Of a DNA stretch of 64,000 nt, positions 39,589-47,909 are shown in pieces. Below the pieces are notes generated by a model. It was not told where the DNA came from, ran no database searches, and worked only from the letters and a program-made list of their open reading frames with translations. The translations under genes were made by a program, and so were the position numbers. Numbering within the stretch: the first letter of the stretch is position 1; every line of letters starts with the position of its first letter. The DNA is taken from positions 248,001 to 312,000 of the forward strand of contig NZ_JACSPU010000002.1 in assembly GCF_014836985.1 (NCBI RefSeq), read 5' to 3'. This DNA is from Planococcus wigleyi. Lineage in GTDB: Bacteria > Bacillota > Bacilli > Bacillales_A > Planococcaceae.

Positions 39589-42483
39589 ATGAACTTTCTG
39601 CAGAATTTAGAAGACTCTCTATACAAAGGTTTCATCGATCAAAGAAAACCAAGTGGTGGGCGCTTTAAACCCACTTTACTGATCAACAACACCAAGACAA
39701 ATGAAACCGTATTGAATTCGATTATTGAGGAATTGGACAGCTGCCAATCATTTCTCTTTTCTGTAGCTTTCGTGACTGAAAGTGGCTTAGCGACTTTAAA
39801 AACGCATTTATCGGACCTTGAACGAAAAGGAATCAAAGGCAGAATTTTAACATCGACTTTTTTGAATTTCAATCAACCCAAAGTATTTAAAGAACTTATG
39901 AAAATCAATAATGTGGAAGTCCGATTATCAAGCATGAAAGGATTTCATTCAAAAGGCTATATTTTTTCGCATGAGACGCATCAAACCTTGATCGTGGGAA
40001 GTTCCAATTTAACGGCACAAGCTTTGAAAGTGAATTATGAGTGGAACGTCAAACTAAGCTCTCATGAAAATGGGGAATTGGTTTCTCATTTCTATCAGCA
40101 GTTCGAAGAGGTGTGGGAAAACGCGCAATCGCTGACTGAACAATGGATTACCAATTATGAGCAATCCTATGTTCCCATGGAATACCGAAAAGAATTAACC
40201 AATGTGGCTGAATTCCCGGAAGTGTACACAGAAAACCCATTAGAAGAAGCGGTCAACATCAAACCGAATAACATGCAAAAAGCCGCTTTGCAGGAAATCC
40301 AGGCGGTACGTGAATCAGGAAAGGACAAGGGGTTGGTTATTTCAGCGACAGGCACTGGGAAAACCTATCTATCTGCTTTTGATGTGCGGGACTTTGCGCC
40401 AAAAAGAATGCTGTTTATTGTTCATAGAGAACAAATTCTTCAAAAAGCGAAGTCTGATTTCATTCGAATTCTGGGTGGAATAGAAAAAGATTTTGGGATC
40501 TTGTCGGGCAACCTTCGCCAAACAGATGCACGTTATTTATTTGCGACAATCCAAACGATTTCAAAAGAAGAAACGCTCCAGCAATTAGACCCACAAGCGT
40601 TTGATTATATTTTGATTGATGAAGTGCATAAAGCGGGAGCCAAGTCGTATCAAAAAGTCATTGAGCATTTTCAGCCAAAGTTCCTAATGGGGATGACGGC
40701 AACGCCTGAACGGAGCGATGATTTTAATATCTACGAGTTATTCGATTATAATGTGGCTTATGAAATTCGCTTACAAGAAGCACTGGAAGAAGACATGCTT
40801 TGCCCATTTCATTATTTCGGGGTAACAGATGTTGAGTATGAAGAAGGTGTGATTGACGAAGCGACGGTTTTTACGAAGTTGATCACCGAAGAACGTGTGG
40901 ATCACATTTTACAGAAAATCAATTATTATGGACATTCGGGTGACAAAGTGCGAGGCCTTATGTTTTGCAGCCGAAAAGAAGAAGCGATCAAACTTTCAGG
41001 AGAACTGAATCAGCGCGGATTAAAAACCGTTGCCTTGACTGGCCAACATTCGCAGGAAGAACGCGTTTTACAAGTAGACCGGTTAGAAAATGGCGTCATC
41101 GATTATATTTTGACTGTGGATATTTTCAATGAAGGCATCGATATTCCAAGCGTCAACCAAGTGGTCATGCTGAGACAAACGCAATCGAGCATTATCTTTA
41201 TCCAGCAGCTTGGACGTGGACTTCGAAAGCATGGGTCTAAAGAGTTTGTGACAATCATCGATTTTATCGGAAACTACAAAAACAATTACCTCATTCCCGT
41301 AGCGTTGTCCGGGGAACGTTCGCAGAACAAAGACAATATCCGCCGGCGAATGAAAGACACGAGTTACATCAAAGGGATTTCCACTGTGAATTTTGAAGAA
41401 ATCGCGAAAAATCGGGTCTTCTCCGCGATAAAACGAAGCAATTTAAACGATATGAAAATTCTTCGCGAAGCTTATGTAGAGTTGAAAAACAGAATCGGGC
41501 ATATTCCGCAGCTCCAGGATTTTATCCATCACAATTCCATCGACCCGCTGGTGATTGTTCAAAAATACACGACCTACCACCAGTTTTTATTGAAGCTTAA
41601 AGAAATTGATCCCTTGGTAAATGGCTATGAAGAACAGGTGCTGACGATGCTGTCATTGGAAATTCTGAACGGCAAACGGCTGCATGAAATTCTGTTGCTC
41701 GAACTATTGCTGGAATACAAACAAGTCACGATGGAAGTCTATAGACAATACATAAGCTCTCATAACTGTTCTACCGATCCAAACACCTTGGCATCGGTGC
41801 AACGGGTTATGGACTTAAGCTTTTTCAATCAGGGACCTCGTAAAAAATACGGCAATAAACCACTTGTGGTCTTTGGAGCGGCGGGGATCCAACTGAATGA
41901 AGAAATTCAAGAAAGCCTTGAGCGGAATTCAAACTTTAAAGCAATGCTGGTTGATCTGGTTGTGAGCGCGAAAGAGTTAAGCAAAAGCTATGTATGCGAT
42001 CAAGCTTTGACGCTCTATAAAAAATATACACGCAAAGATGCATGCCGTTTATTGAATTGGACAAGCGATGAAAGCTCTACAATCTATGGCTACAAAACGA
42101 AGCATGGCACCTGCCCGATTTTTGTTACGTACCATAAAGATGATGAAGTCGAATCGAGCGTGGCTTATACAGAGGGGTTTGTCAGTCCTGAAATTTTTAA
42201 ATGGTCGACACGGAGTAACCGTACGTTAGCGTCTGCAGAAGTAAAGACTATCATAGACGCCACAGAAAATAACATTGACCTTCATCTATTTATCAAAAAA
42301 GATGACGATGAAGGTGGCGATTTTTATTATTTAGGACAGGCGCTTCCGGACAAAGAAAGTGTGGAGCAAGCGTTGATGAAAGATAAGAATTTAAGAGACA
42401 TCCCGGTTGTTCATATGCATTTGGCTTTGGAAAATACGGTAGAAGGAAAGTTGTATCGTTACATCGCCAGTGAAGAAAGTTAA
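39589..42483 (+). CDS. PLD-nuclease/DEAD-box helicase with C-terminal DUF3427-like domain
   Basis: The 964-residue protein combines a phospholipase-D-type nuclease (residues about 30-180; single HKD-type motif KGFHSKGYIF ... VGSSNLT), a superfamily 2 helicase core (Walker A SATGTGKTYLS at about 252, DEVH box, MTATPER, QQLGRGLRKH) and a long C-terminal region of about 300 residues ending in a DUF3427-like domain (GYKTKHGTCPIFVTYHKDD). Such fusions occur in mobile or defence contexts and act on DNA, but a biochemical activity has not been settled to my knowledge. GGAGGAGCGGGGGACGG lies before the ATG. Operon with the Nudix gene. Confidence 0.9.
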   Translation: MNFLQNLEDSLYKGFIDQRKPSGGRFKPTLLINNTKTNETVLNSIIEELDSCQSFLFSVAFVTESGLATLKTHLSDLERKGIKGRILTSTFLNFNQPKVFKELMKINNVEVRLSSMKGFHSKGYIFSHETHQTLIVGSSNLTAQALKVNYEWNVKLSSHENGELVSHFYQQFEEVWENAQSLTEQWITNYEQSYVPMEYRKELTNVAEFPEVYTENPLEEAVNIKPNNMQKAALQEIQAVRESGKDKGLVISATGTGKTYLSAFDVRDFAPKRMLFIVHREQILQKAKSDFIRILGGIEKDFGILSGNLRQTDARYLFATIQTISKEETLQQLDPQAFDYILIDEVHKAGAKSYQKVIEHFQPKFLMGMTATPERSDDFNIYELFDYNVAYEIRLQEALEEDMLCPFHYFGVTDVEYEEGVIDEATVFTKLITEERVDHILQKINYYGHSGDKVRGLMFCSRKEEAIKLSGELNQRGLKTVALTGQHSQEERVLQVDRLENGVIDYILTVDIFNEGIDIPSVNQVVMLRQTQSSIIFIQQLGRGLRKHGSKEFVTIIDFIGNYKNNYLIPVALSGERSQNKDNIRRRMKDTSYIKGISTVNFEEIAKNRVFSAIKRSNLNDMKILREAYVELKNRIGHIPQLQDFIHHNSIDPLVIVQKYTTYHQFLLKLKEIDPLVNGYEEQVLTMLSLEILNGKRLHEILLLELLLEYKQVTMEVYRQYISSHNCSTDPNTLASVQRVMDLSFFNQGPRKKYGNKPLVVFGAAGIQLNEEIQESLERNSNFKAMLVDLVVSAKELSKSYVCDQALTLYKKYTRKDACRLLNWTSDESSTIYGYKTKHGTCPIFVTYHKDDEVESSVAYTEGFVSPEIFKWSTRSNRTLASAEVKTIIDATENNIDLHLFIKKDDDEGGDFYYLGQALPDKESVEQALMKDKNLRDIPVVHMHLALENTVEGKLYRYIASEES

Positions 42484-42546
42484 ATAGAAAAACCGTATCT
42501 GCGGCTGGGTACACGGATTACACAATTGGAAAGAAACATGAAAAAA

Positions 42547-42578
42547 AAGCGGAAAGGCTAACATCAGCCTTTCCGCTT
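42547..42578. terminator. Bidirectional terminator
   Basis: AAGCGGAAAGGCT and AGCCTTTCCGCTT form a perfect 13-bp stem with a 6-base loop; an eight-base T-run follows on the minus strand. Confidence 0.85.
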
Positions 42579-42592
42579 CTTCTTGTTTTTAG

Positions 42593-43582
42593 TTACAACT
42601 TAACAATCGTCCGCCCTAAATGCTGCCCATTCTTGATGGCGTCAATCGTCTCAGCCAATTCTTCAAGCGGAATTTCTTTCACCAGCGTCGTTTGGGTGAT
42701 GTTCCAGTCTTTGGCCATCTTCTCCCAGATGCTGCCGCGTTTCTCGATTGGTACGTTAACCGAATCGATGCCGAGCAGGTTGACCGCTCTCAGGATAAAC
42801 GGCAGCACCGTAGTGTTTACCGGAAGGCCGCCCGCGTTGCCGCACATGCTCATGCTGCCGCCGTAGGAAATCTGCGGAATCAATGCAGAAGCGACGTCTC
42901 CGCCGACTGTGTCCAAGACAAAGTCGAAGCGGGTCTTGGCGAGTGGTTTCTTAGCGTCTCCCAGTTCGTTCGCAAAAATGACCGTGTTTGCGCCGAGTGT
43001 TTTGGCGACGTCCACCTGATTCTCTTTGCGCACCAATGCGGAGACGTTTTTATAGCCGATTTTCGAGAGGATCTGCACAGCGATGCTGCCGACGCCGCCG
43101 GTTGAGCCCGTGACCAATATTTCCGGGTTGTCTGCAACATTCATTCCGTTTTTCTCAAGTGCAAGAATGGAAAGGGCCGCCGTGAAACCGGCCGTGCCGA
43201 ACACCATGGCATCCTTTAAGCTTAAGTTCTCCGGCATCGGCACGATCCACTCCGCAGGGACGCGTGCATATTCCGAAAAGCCGCCGGTATGGCTCATGCC
43301 CATCGTAAAGCCGGTGACGATCACTTCCTGTCCTTCTGTGAAGCGCTCGTCTGTCGATTCGGCGACGGTACCGCTCAAATCGATTCCGGGAATCATCGGG
43401 TAGTTCCGGATAACGCCTGAATTTTTCTGGACTGCCAGCATATCTTTGTAGTTGATCGACGAATAGGCGACTTTGATCAGCACATCCCCTTCAGAAAGCT
43501 GATCGGTGTTGATCTCCTCCAAGCCATAGACGACCTGGTCTTCCTGTTCCTTTACTCTGACGGCTTTGAATGAATTCACCAT
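42593..43582 (-). CDS. YhdH/AcuI-family zinc-independent quinone oxidoreductase
   Basis: The 329-residue MDR-superfamily enzyme has the NADPH site VTGSTGGVGSIAVQIL and the YhdH pattern SSINYKDMLAVQKNSGVIR and GIDLSGTVAES. There is no catalytic or structural zinc Cys set. AcuI-type members reduce acrylyl-CoA; many annotated YhdH proteins act on quinones or other enones. ATG 43582 has GGAAGGGG upstream; the longer frame lacks a site. It is preceded by no related gene and ends at a terminator. Confidence 0.88.
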   Translation of the reverse strand: MVNSFKAVRVKEQEDQVVYGLEEINTDQLSEGDVLIKVAYSSINYKDMLAVQKNSGVIRNYPMIPGIDLSGTVAESTDERFTEGQEVIVTGFTMGMSHTGGFSEYARVPAEWIVPMPENLSLKDAMVFGTAGFTAALSILALEKNGMNVADNPEILVTGSTGGVGSIAVQILSKIGYKNVSALVRKENQVDVAKTLGANTVIFANELGDAKKPLAKTRFDFVLDTVGGDVASALIPQISYGGSMSMCGNAGGLPVNTTVLPFILRAVNLLGIDSVNVPIEKRGSIWEKMAKDWNITQTTLVKEIPLEELAETIDAIKNGQHLGRTIVKL

Positions 43583-43780
43583 AATTGCCCCTTCCCGTAT
43601 CTTGGTTTTGCAGTGAAACTGCTGTAATACAAAATCTACCATTGTAAAGTGGACACCGTCAATTCAGAGGGACCGGACGACATTGCCTTTTCTGACTAGC
43701 ACGGCATGAAAATGATAAGCTGTACACAAGGAAATGGTATATTTACATAAATTCAATTTACACAAAGAGGAGAGCCGATT

Positions 43781-44251
43781 ATGGAAACAGTTTATTTGGC
43801 GGGCGGATGTTTATGGGGTGTCCAGGCGTTTGTGAAGACTTTGCCCGGAGTCAAATCCACAGAAGCGGGAAGAGCGAATGGAACGAGCCAGACGCTCGAA
43901 GCGGACTATGACGGATACGCTGAATGTGTGAAAACAGAATTTGATCCGTCAGTTGTCAGCATACACGAACTGATGGGGCACTTATTTGAAATCATTGACC
44001 CTTACAGTGTGAACAAGCAAGGGGAAGATGTTGGCAAGAAATACCGGACAGGCCTGTACAGCGAAAATCCCGTCCACTTAAAAGAAGCGCAGGCTTTTAT
44101 TGATAAAAGAACTGATTCCGAGCGGATTGCTGTGGAAATCTTGCCTCTAACCAATTACGTGAAGAGTGCAGCGGAGCATCAGAATCGGCTGGCCAGATGT
44201 CCGGATGATTATTGCCACATCCCGGAAGAAATAATGAACCGTTATAAATAA
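43781..44251 (+). CDS. msrA: Peptide methionine sulfoxide reductase A
   Basis: MsrA repairs Met-S-sulfoxide. The 156-residue protein has the catalytic motif in the form LAGGCLWGVQAF with Cys10; the standard motif is GCFWG, so a Leu replaces Phe. The substrate pocket YDGYAECVKTEFDP is also changed from the common sequence VYSGYTGG. It is shorter than most MsrA proteins (156 against about 170-180) and its C-terminal Cys (RCPDDYCHIP) may act as resolving residues. It may be a divergent MsrA with altered substrate preference. Confidence 0.8.
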   Translation: METVYLAGGCLWGVQAFVKTLPGVKSTEAGRANGTSQTLEADYDGYAECVKTEFDPSVVSIHELMGHLFEIIDPYSVNKQGEDVGKKYRTGLYSENPVHLKEAQAFIDKRTDSERIAVEILPLTNYVKSAAEHQNRLARCPDDYCHIPEEIMNRYK

Positions 44252-44285
44252 AAAATTCTCCCTCACTTTAAAAAGAATATTTAAT

Positions 44286-44300
44286 TGAGAACAATTATCA
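44286..44300 (+). promoter_or_regulatory. Fur box-like sequence upstream of the FAD reductase
   Basis: TGAGAACAATTATCA matches the 7-1-7 Fur consensus TGATAATNATTATCA at 12 of 14 defined positions and lies about 55 bases before the reductase start. A second partial copy (GAGAACGATAATTGA) is near 44326-44340. Iron-dependent repression is inferred. Confidence 0.6.
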
Positions 44301-44354
44301 TTTGTAGTATAGTAGATGAATACAGAGAACGATAATTGAGGGGGAAAATAAATC

Positions 44355-45071
44355 ATGCAAATTTATTGGACAAAAATCAATAAAATCATTGAAGAAACAC
44401 CTGAGGTCAGAACGTACCTGCTTGACCGACCGGAAGATTTTACTTGGCAGGAAGGTTCCCATACCCATTTTGCGCTGGAAGGCTTTAATGCGGGAGAAAA
44501 ACCGAACCGCGGATTGATCCGCCACATGTCGATCTCCACGCTGCCGCATGAAAATTCAATCGGCATCACCACACGCATCAAAGAGCAATGTTCGGAGTTT
44601 AAAGCGACGTTGAGAAATCTGGAAGTCGGCCAGGAAGTGGCGATCTTTAAAACACATTCGAATGTGCCGCTGAAACGGGAAGACAAAAACGTTTACTTGC
44701 TGTCATCCGGTGTCGGCCTGGCAACGTTCAGACCATTAGTGCTTGATTATTTGGAGCGCGCTGACAACGTCAATCAAATCCATTCCCTGAATATCGATTC
44801 ATCAAAACAGTTCTTGTTCACAAATGTCTTTGAATCCGCACCTGACAAGAAATTCACTTCGCAGTTTGTCGATAACCGCAAAGACTATTACGAAGAAGTG
44901 AAGAATCTTGCCGCAGACAAAGACGGATTGTTCTATATTGTCGGCAGTGATGAATTCCTTGTGCACAACATTAAAGCATTGCGTGAGCAGGGCATCCAGC
45001 CGGAACAGATTATGCTCGATAAGCGTGAACAGTCGATGGCAGAATTTCTGCCGGTTGAATTGGCAAATTAA
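44355..45071 (+). CDS. FAD/NAD(P)-dependent ferredoxin-reductase-like oxidoreductase
   Basis: The 238-residue protein has the ferredoxin-NADP-reductase fold: a flavin-binding strand region RGLIRHMSISTLPHE (corresponding to the RxYS motif), then an NAD(P)-binding domain with LLSSGVGLATFRPLVLDYLE and the FYIVGSDEFLVHNIKAL segment. No iron-sulfur domain is present. A Fur box upstream suggests it works in iron-limited growth, perhaps reducing ferric complexes or siderophores in the cytoplasm. It stands alone with a strong terminator. Confidence 0.85.
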   Translation: MQIYWTKINKIIEETPEVRTYLLDRPEDFTWQEGSHTHFALEGFNAGEKPNRGLIRHMSISTLPHENSIGITTRIKEQCSEFKATLRNLEVGQEVAIFKTHSNVPLKREDKNVYLLSSGVGLATFRPLVLDYLERADNVNQIHSLNIDSSKQFLFTNVFESAPDKKFTSQFVDNRKDYYEEVKNLAADKDGLFYIVGSDEFLVHNIKALREQGIQPEQIMLDKREQSMAEFLPVELAN

Positions 45072-45103
45072 GTACGGCTGAAGTAATTTTCAACTTTAAC
45101 ATC

Positions 45104-45142
45104 AAAAGCCTAATCCCATTTTGAAAGGGGATTAGGCTTTTT
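45104..45142. terminator. Bidirectional terminator
   Basis: AAAAGCCTAATCCC pairs with GGGATTAGGCTTTT in a perfect 14-bp stem with a 10-base loop and T-run; it separates convergent genes. Confidence 0.9.
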
Positions 45143-45147
45143 GGTTT

Positions 45148-46374
45148 TCATCTCAGTTTCTTCTTCAGGCTCAGCTGCTTCTTCTTTTTCTTCTCGGAAA
45201 CGAGCGGCTTCGGAGCCGGATTGAAGTCATCGTCGTACAGGCCGGTGTAGGTCTGGTACCAGTTGAACAAATGTACCAGGATAACCTTGGCGACAGCGTA
45301 AGCGGGGATTCCGAGAATGACACCCGGTATGCCGAAGAGATTTCCAGCCGTCAACAGGACGGCGATGATGGTGACGGGATGGATGTTCAGGTTGCTGCCG
45401 AGAATGAGCGGTTGGATAACCCGCCCTTCAAGTGTCTGCTCGATGAAAAAAACCACCAGCACTTTGACGATCATGATGGGCGGATGCAGCACAATTGCGA
45501 TAATGATAATCGGGAAGAACGCGATAAAGGTCCCGAGGAACGGAATCAGGTTCAAGGCGCCGGCTGTAATGGCGAGGATCAAGGCATATTCGAGGCCGAT
45601 GATGCTGAAGCCGATCCAGAACAGCAGGCCGACGAAAAAGGCGACGAGCAGCTGGCCGCGGATATACTGGCTGATCTGCAGGTTCATTTCGCGCAGCAGC
45701 AGGTAAGTATGTTCCCGCATCTTGGAAGGCACCAGCTTCATGATGTGATAAGGCAGGTGATGGCCGTCTTTCAACAGGTAAAAAAGAATGAATGGTGTCG
45801 TAATGATTGCCAGCACAGTGGTCGACAGGATGCCGAAGACACTGCCGATGCCGGTAACGGTTGTATCAACAACGTCATCTGCCTGATCGGTAATGGAAGT
45901 GGATAAGCTGTCCTCTTCTCCGGTCAGCTGCATTTGCAGTTGTGACAGGATATCGCTCTGGAAAAAGTTGTCGATTTGCGAGATGAAGCTGGTCAAATAA
46001 TTTTGCCAGTTGTCGAGCAGACTCAGGGACTGTTCGCGAATGATTGGAATCAGAGTCGCAATGCCCCAGGCCAGTAATCCGAGAATCACCACAAAGACGA
46101 TGGAAATGCCGCCGGCACGTGAGATGTTCTTCGTTTCCATCCAGTCGATGAGCGGATTCAGCAGGTAATACAAGACGCCCGCCATAACCAGCGGCAGCCC
46201 CATGACGTTAAAAAAAGCGATAAAAGGCTGAAAGATGAAACTGACTTTCGGAAGCAGGAATAAATTCAGCAGAATCAACAAAATAATGAACAGTACGGAT
46301 ACCGCCTTGTTGTTCAGGACCCATTTCACAAACCAGGAAGCTGCATGGCTCAGTGCGCTTTTGTTCTGCTCCAT
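45148..46374 (-). CDS. AI-2E family membrane transporter (permease)
   Basis: The 408-residue protein has seven or eight membrane helices with the AI-2E/YdiK signature: GILSTTVLAIITTPFILFYLLKDG, then IRGQLLVAFFVGLLFWIGF, IPFLGTFIAFFP and VIQPLILGSNLNIHPVTIIA. The C-terminus is rich in Lys (EKKKKKQLSLKKKLR). Members export autoinducer 2 in E. coli or act as sodium/proton antiporters in Bacillus relatives. The name does not prove AI-2 transport. ATG 46374 with AAAGAGGTG upstream is favoured over an earlier GTG. Confidence 0.88.
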   Translation of the reverse strand: MEQNKSALSHAASWFVKWVLNNKAVSVLFIILLILLNLFLLPKVSFIFQPFIAFFNVMGLPLVMAGVLYYLLNPLIDWMETKNISRAGGISIVFVVILGLLAWGIATLIPIIREQSLSLLDNWQNYLTSFISQIDNFFQSDILSQLQMQLTGEEDSLSTSITDQADDVVDTTVTGIGSVFGILSTTVLAIITTPFILFYLLKDGHHLPYHIMKLVPSKMREHTYLLLREMNLQISQYIRGQLLVAFFVGLLFWIGFSIIGLEYALILAITAGALNLIPFLGTFIAFFPIIIIAIVLHPPIMIVKVLVVFFIEQTLEGRVIQPLILGSNLNIHPVTIIAVLLTAGNLFGIPGVILGIPAYAVAKVILVHLFNWYQTYTGLYDDDFNPAPKPLVSEKKKKKQLSLKKKLR

Positions 46375-46492
46375 CACGTGCACCTCTTTCCCCATATCAA
46401 ACTGTTTCAGTGCCGATCAGATCGTCATTTCTTCTACAATTAAAATACCCCCGCCGTACATTTTTCACACCAGCCGCATTAAACTATGCGGT

Positions 46493-46628
46493 TGTGGATA
46501 CGTTTTTTTATTTAAAATTTAAAATTATCTTATCCACATGTGGATAAGATAATAAGAGTGACGAAACGGCAAAGTTATCCCCGTTTCGGAGCCGAACCAT
46601 CCACATATCCAAGATCTTGGGGGATAAC
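46493..46628. promoter_or_regulatory. DnaA-box-like cluster
   Basis: Between the AI-2E gene and the DUF4181 gene lie five to six DnaA-box-like 9-mers in 135 bases: TGTGGATAC (46493-46501), TTATCCACA (46530-46538), TGTGGATAA (46539-46547), TTATCCCCG (46575-46583), CCATCCACA (46597-46605) and GGGGATAAC on the minus sense (46620-46628). Two are exact consensus and abut head to head. A CGAAACGG/CCGTTTCG inverted repeat (46562-46569, 46581-46588) also lies here. Such clusters titrate DnaA or influence replication timing. Confidence 0.6.
46524..46553. repeat. Perfect 30-bp palindrome built on two head-to-head DnaA boxes
   Basis: The left arm runs from 46524 to 46538 and the right arm from 46539 to 46553, mirror images with no spacer; the centre is TTATCCACATGTGGATAA. 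A perfect 30-bp palindrome is unlikely by chance. Confidence 0.9.
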
Positions 46629-46727
46629 CTGTTGAGTCCATCCAGTCGATTTGACGCCTTTTCAATAATCTTTTGGAACTTCTGCCTGGGATGACCGTAG
46701 AATAGATAAAGGCTTTGGAGGTGCGAA

Positions 46728-47093
46728 ATGGAAGTTTTAATCATTTGGCTGGCCATTATTTTTGGTTTTGGATTTTTAAGGATGTTCTTGAGAAAGCGTT
46801 TTGGCATCGCTGAAGAAGAACGGGCGGGTATAAATGTAAGAAGATTTGAACGCTGGAACGGCTGGGTGATGCTGGCGGGAATTATTGTGTTGTTTTCGAT
46901 TTTCCCGGACTCGCTGGAAGTGTTTTTCTCTTGGCTATTGATTGTTTTCTTGATAGTGAATGGGGTACAGGTCTTTCTGGAATGGAAATACTTGAAAGGA
47001 TCCCGGAAATATCAGGTATCGCTTATCTATTTTGCCATCACTGCAGTGGCTGTCGTTTTATTCGTCAGCATTGCAAGTTGGCAGCTGGGATAG
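46728..47093 (+). CDS. DUF4181-family membrane protein
   Basis: The 121-residue protein has four hydrophobic segments: FWLAIIFGFGFLRMFL region at the N-terminus, WVMLAGIIVLFSIF, FFSWLLIVFLIVNGVQVF and IYFAITAVAVVLFVSIA. Between helices 1 and 2 lies a conserved basic/acidic patch, LRKRFGIAEEERAGINVRRF. This arrangement fits DUF4181, a family of short membrane proteins in Bacillales with unknown role. GGAGGTG precedes the ATG. The DnaA-box palindrome region is its upstream flank. Confidence 0.7.
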   Translation: MEVLIIWLAIIFGFGFLRMFLRKRFGIAEEERAGINVRRFERWNGWVMLAGIIVLFSIFPDSLEVFFSWLLIVFLIVNGVQVFLEWKYLKGSRKYQVSLIYFAITAVAVVLFVSIASWQLG

Positions 47094-47143
47094 CAACAAC
47101 TGCATTCTTATACACTACGTTAGGGTATCGGGTAAATTCGTCG

Positions 47144-47175
47144 AAAAAAGCATTCCTTAAGTGGAATGCTTTTTT
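47144..47175. terminator. Bidirectional terminator
   Basis: AAAAAAGCATTCC and GGAATGCTTTTTT form a perfect stem of 13 bp with a 6-base loop, serving both convergent genes. Confidence 0.9.
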
Positions 47176-47179
47176 GCCT

Positions 47180-47764
47180 CTATTCTTCTAAAACCACAGC
47201 GCCATCATACATTTTGCCGTGAAGCAACGCCAGTTTTCCGGCCATGGCTTCAGGAGAATCCTTGAAATCTTCTTTGGTCCAGTAAAGGAAGAAGCCGAGG
47301 CTTCCATATGTCATGAAATAATTGAGCGTGGGAATTTCGATATCACTGTCTTCCTCCAGTCGCAGCTCGGTTGCGGCCACTTGAGCGAGGCTTTCGCAAA
47401 ATTGATTCTGCGATCCCGGCAGCACTTCACCTGTAATAATCAATCGGAAGATGAACTGATGCTGATGGATGTATTCAAAGATAGGCAGGTGACGCTGTAC
47501 GTCCGTTGAGGAAAAGCGTTCCATGCCTTGAAAACTTTTGCGGAAATAGCTGACCAGTCCATCGAGGTGTTCTTCAACGACAGCCGCCAACAGTTCGTTT
47601 AAATCTTTGTAATGGGAGTAGAAGGTAACGCGGTTGCAATCTGCCTGTTTGGTGACTTCCGTGATGGTCAACTCTGTCAGGGATTTTTCTTTCAAGAGAT
47701 CAACTAATGCGGTTTTCAGTTTTTTTTGTGTCCGCAAAATGCGGCGATCTTCGGTGCCTTTCAT
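47180..47764 (-). CDS. TetR-family transcriptional regulator
   Basis: The 194-residue protein starts at ATG 47764, with AGGAGGAT upstream. The HTH (residues about 8-55) reads RTQKKLKTALVDLLKEKSLT, then ITEVTKQADCNRVTFYSHYKD. The C-terminal helical domain is of the TetR_C_7/33 type. A palindrome, TGTCC-N7-GGACA, lies in its leader, and the SDR gene diverges 146 bases away. It probably represses both genes. The ligand is unknown. Confidence 0.88.
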   Translation of the reverse strand: MKGTEDRRILRTQKKLKTALVDLLKEKSLTELTITEVTKQADCNRVTFYSHYKDLNELLAAVVEEHLDGLVSYFRKSFQGMERFSSTDVQRHLPIFEYIHQHQFIFRLIITGEVLPGSQNQFCESLAQVAATELRLEEDSDIEIPTLNYFMTYGSLGFFLYWTKEDFKDSPEAMAGKLALLHGKMYDGAVVLEE

Positions 47765-47781
47765 CGCGATATCCTCCTGTA

Positions 47782-47798
47782 TGTCCGAAATATGGACA
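47782..47798. promoter_or_regulatory. TetR operator candidate
   Basis: TGTCC and GGACA half-sites with a 7-base spacer sit 18 bases upstream of the tetR start in the divergent region. A further GGACA copy lies at about 47835. Likely autoregulation. Confidence 0.55.
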
Positions 47799-47909
47799 AG
47801 CTTGTGAATTAAGTATGACATGAATCCTTTTCGATGGACAAACAGAATGGTTTTCTGTTAATTTACATATGTAGTTTATTTATGGGCAGAATTTTAGGAG
47901 GAACAGAAA

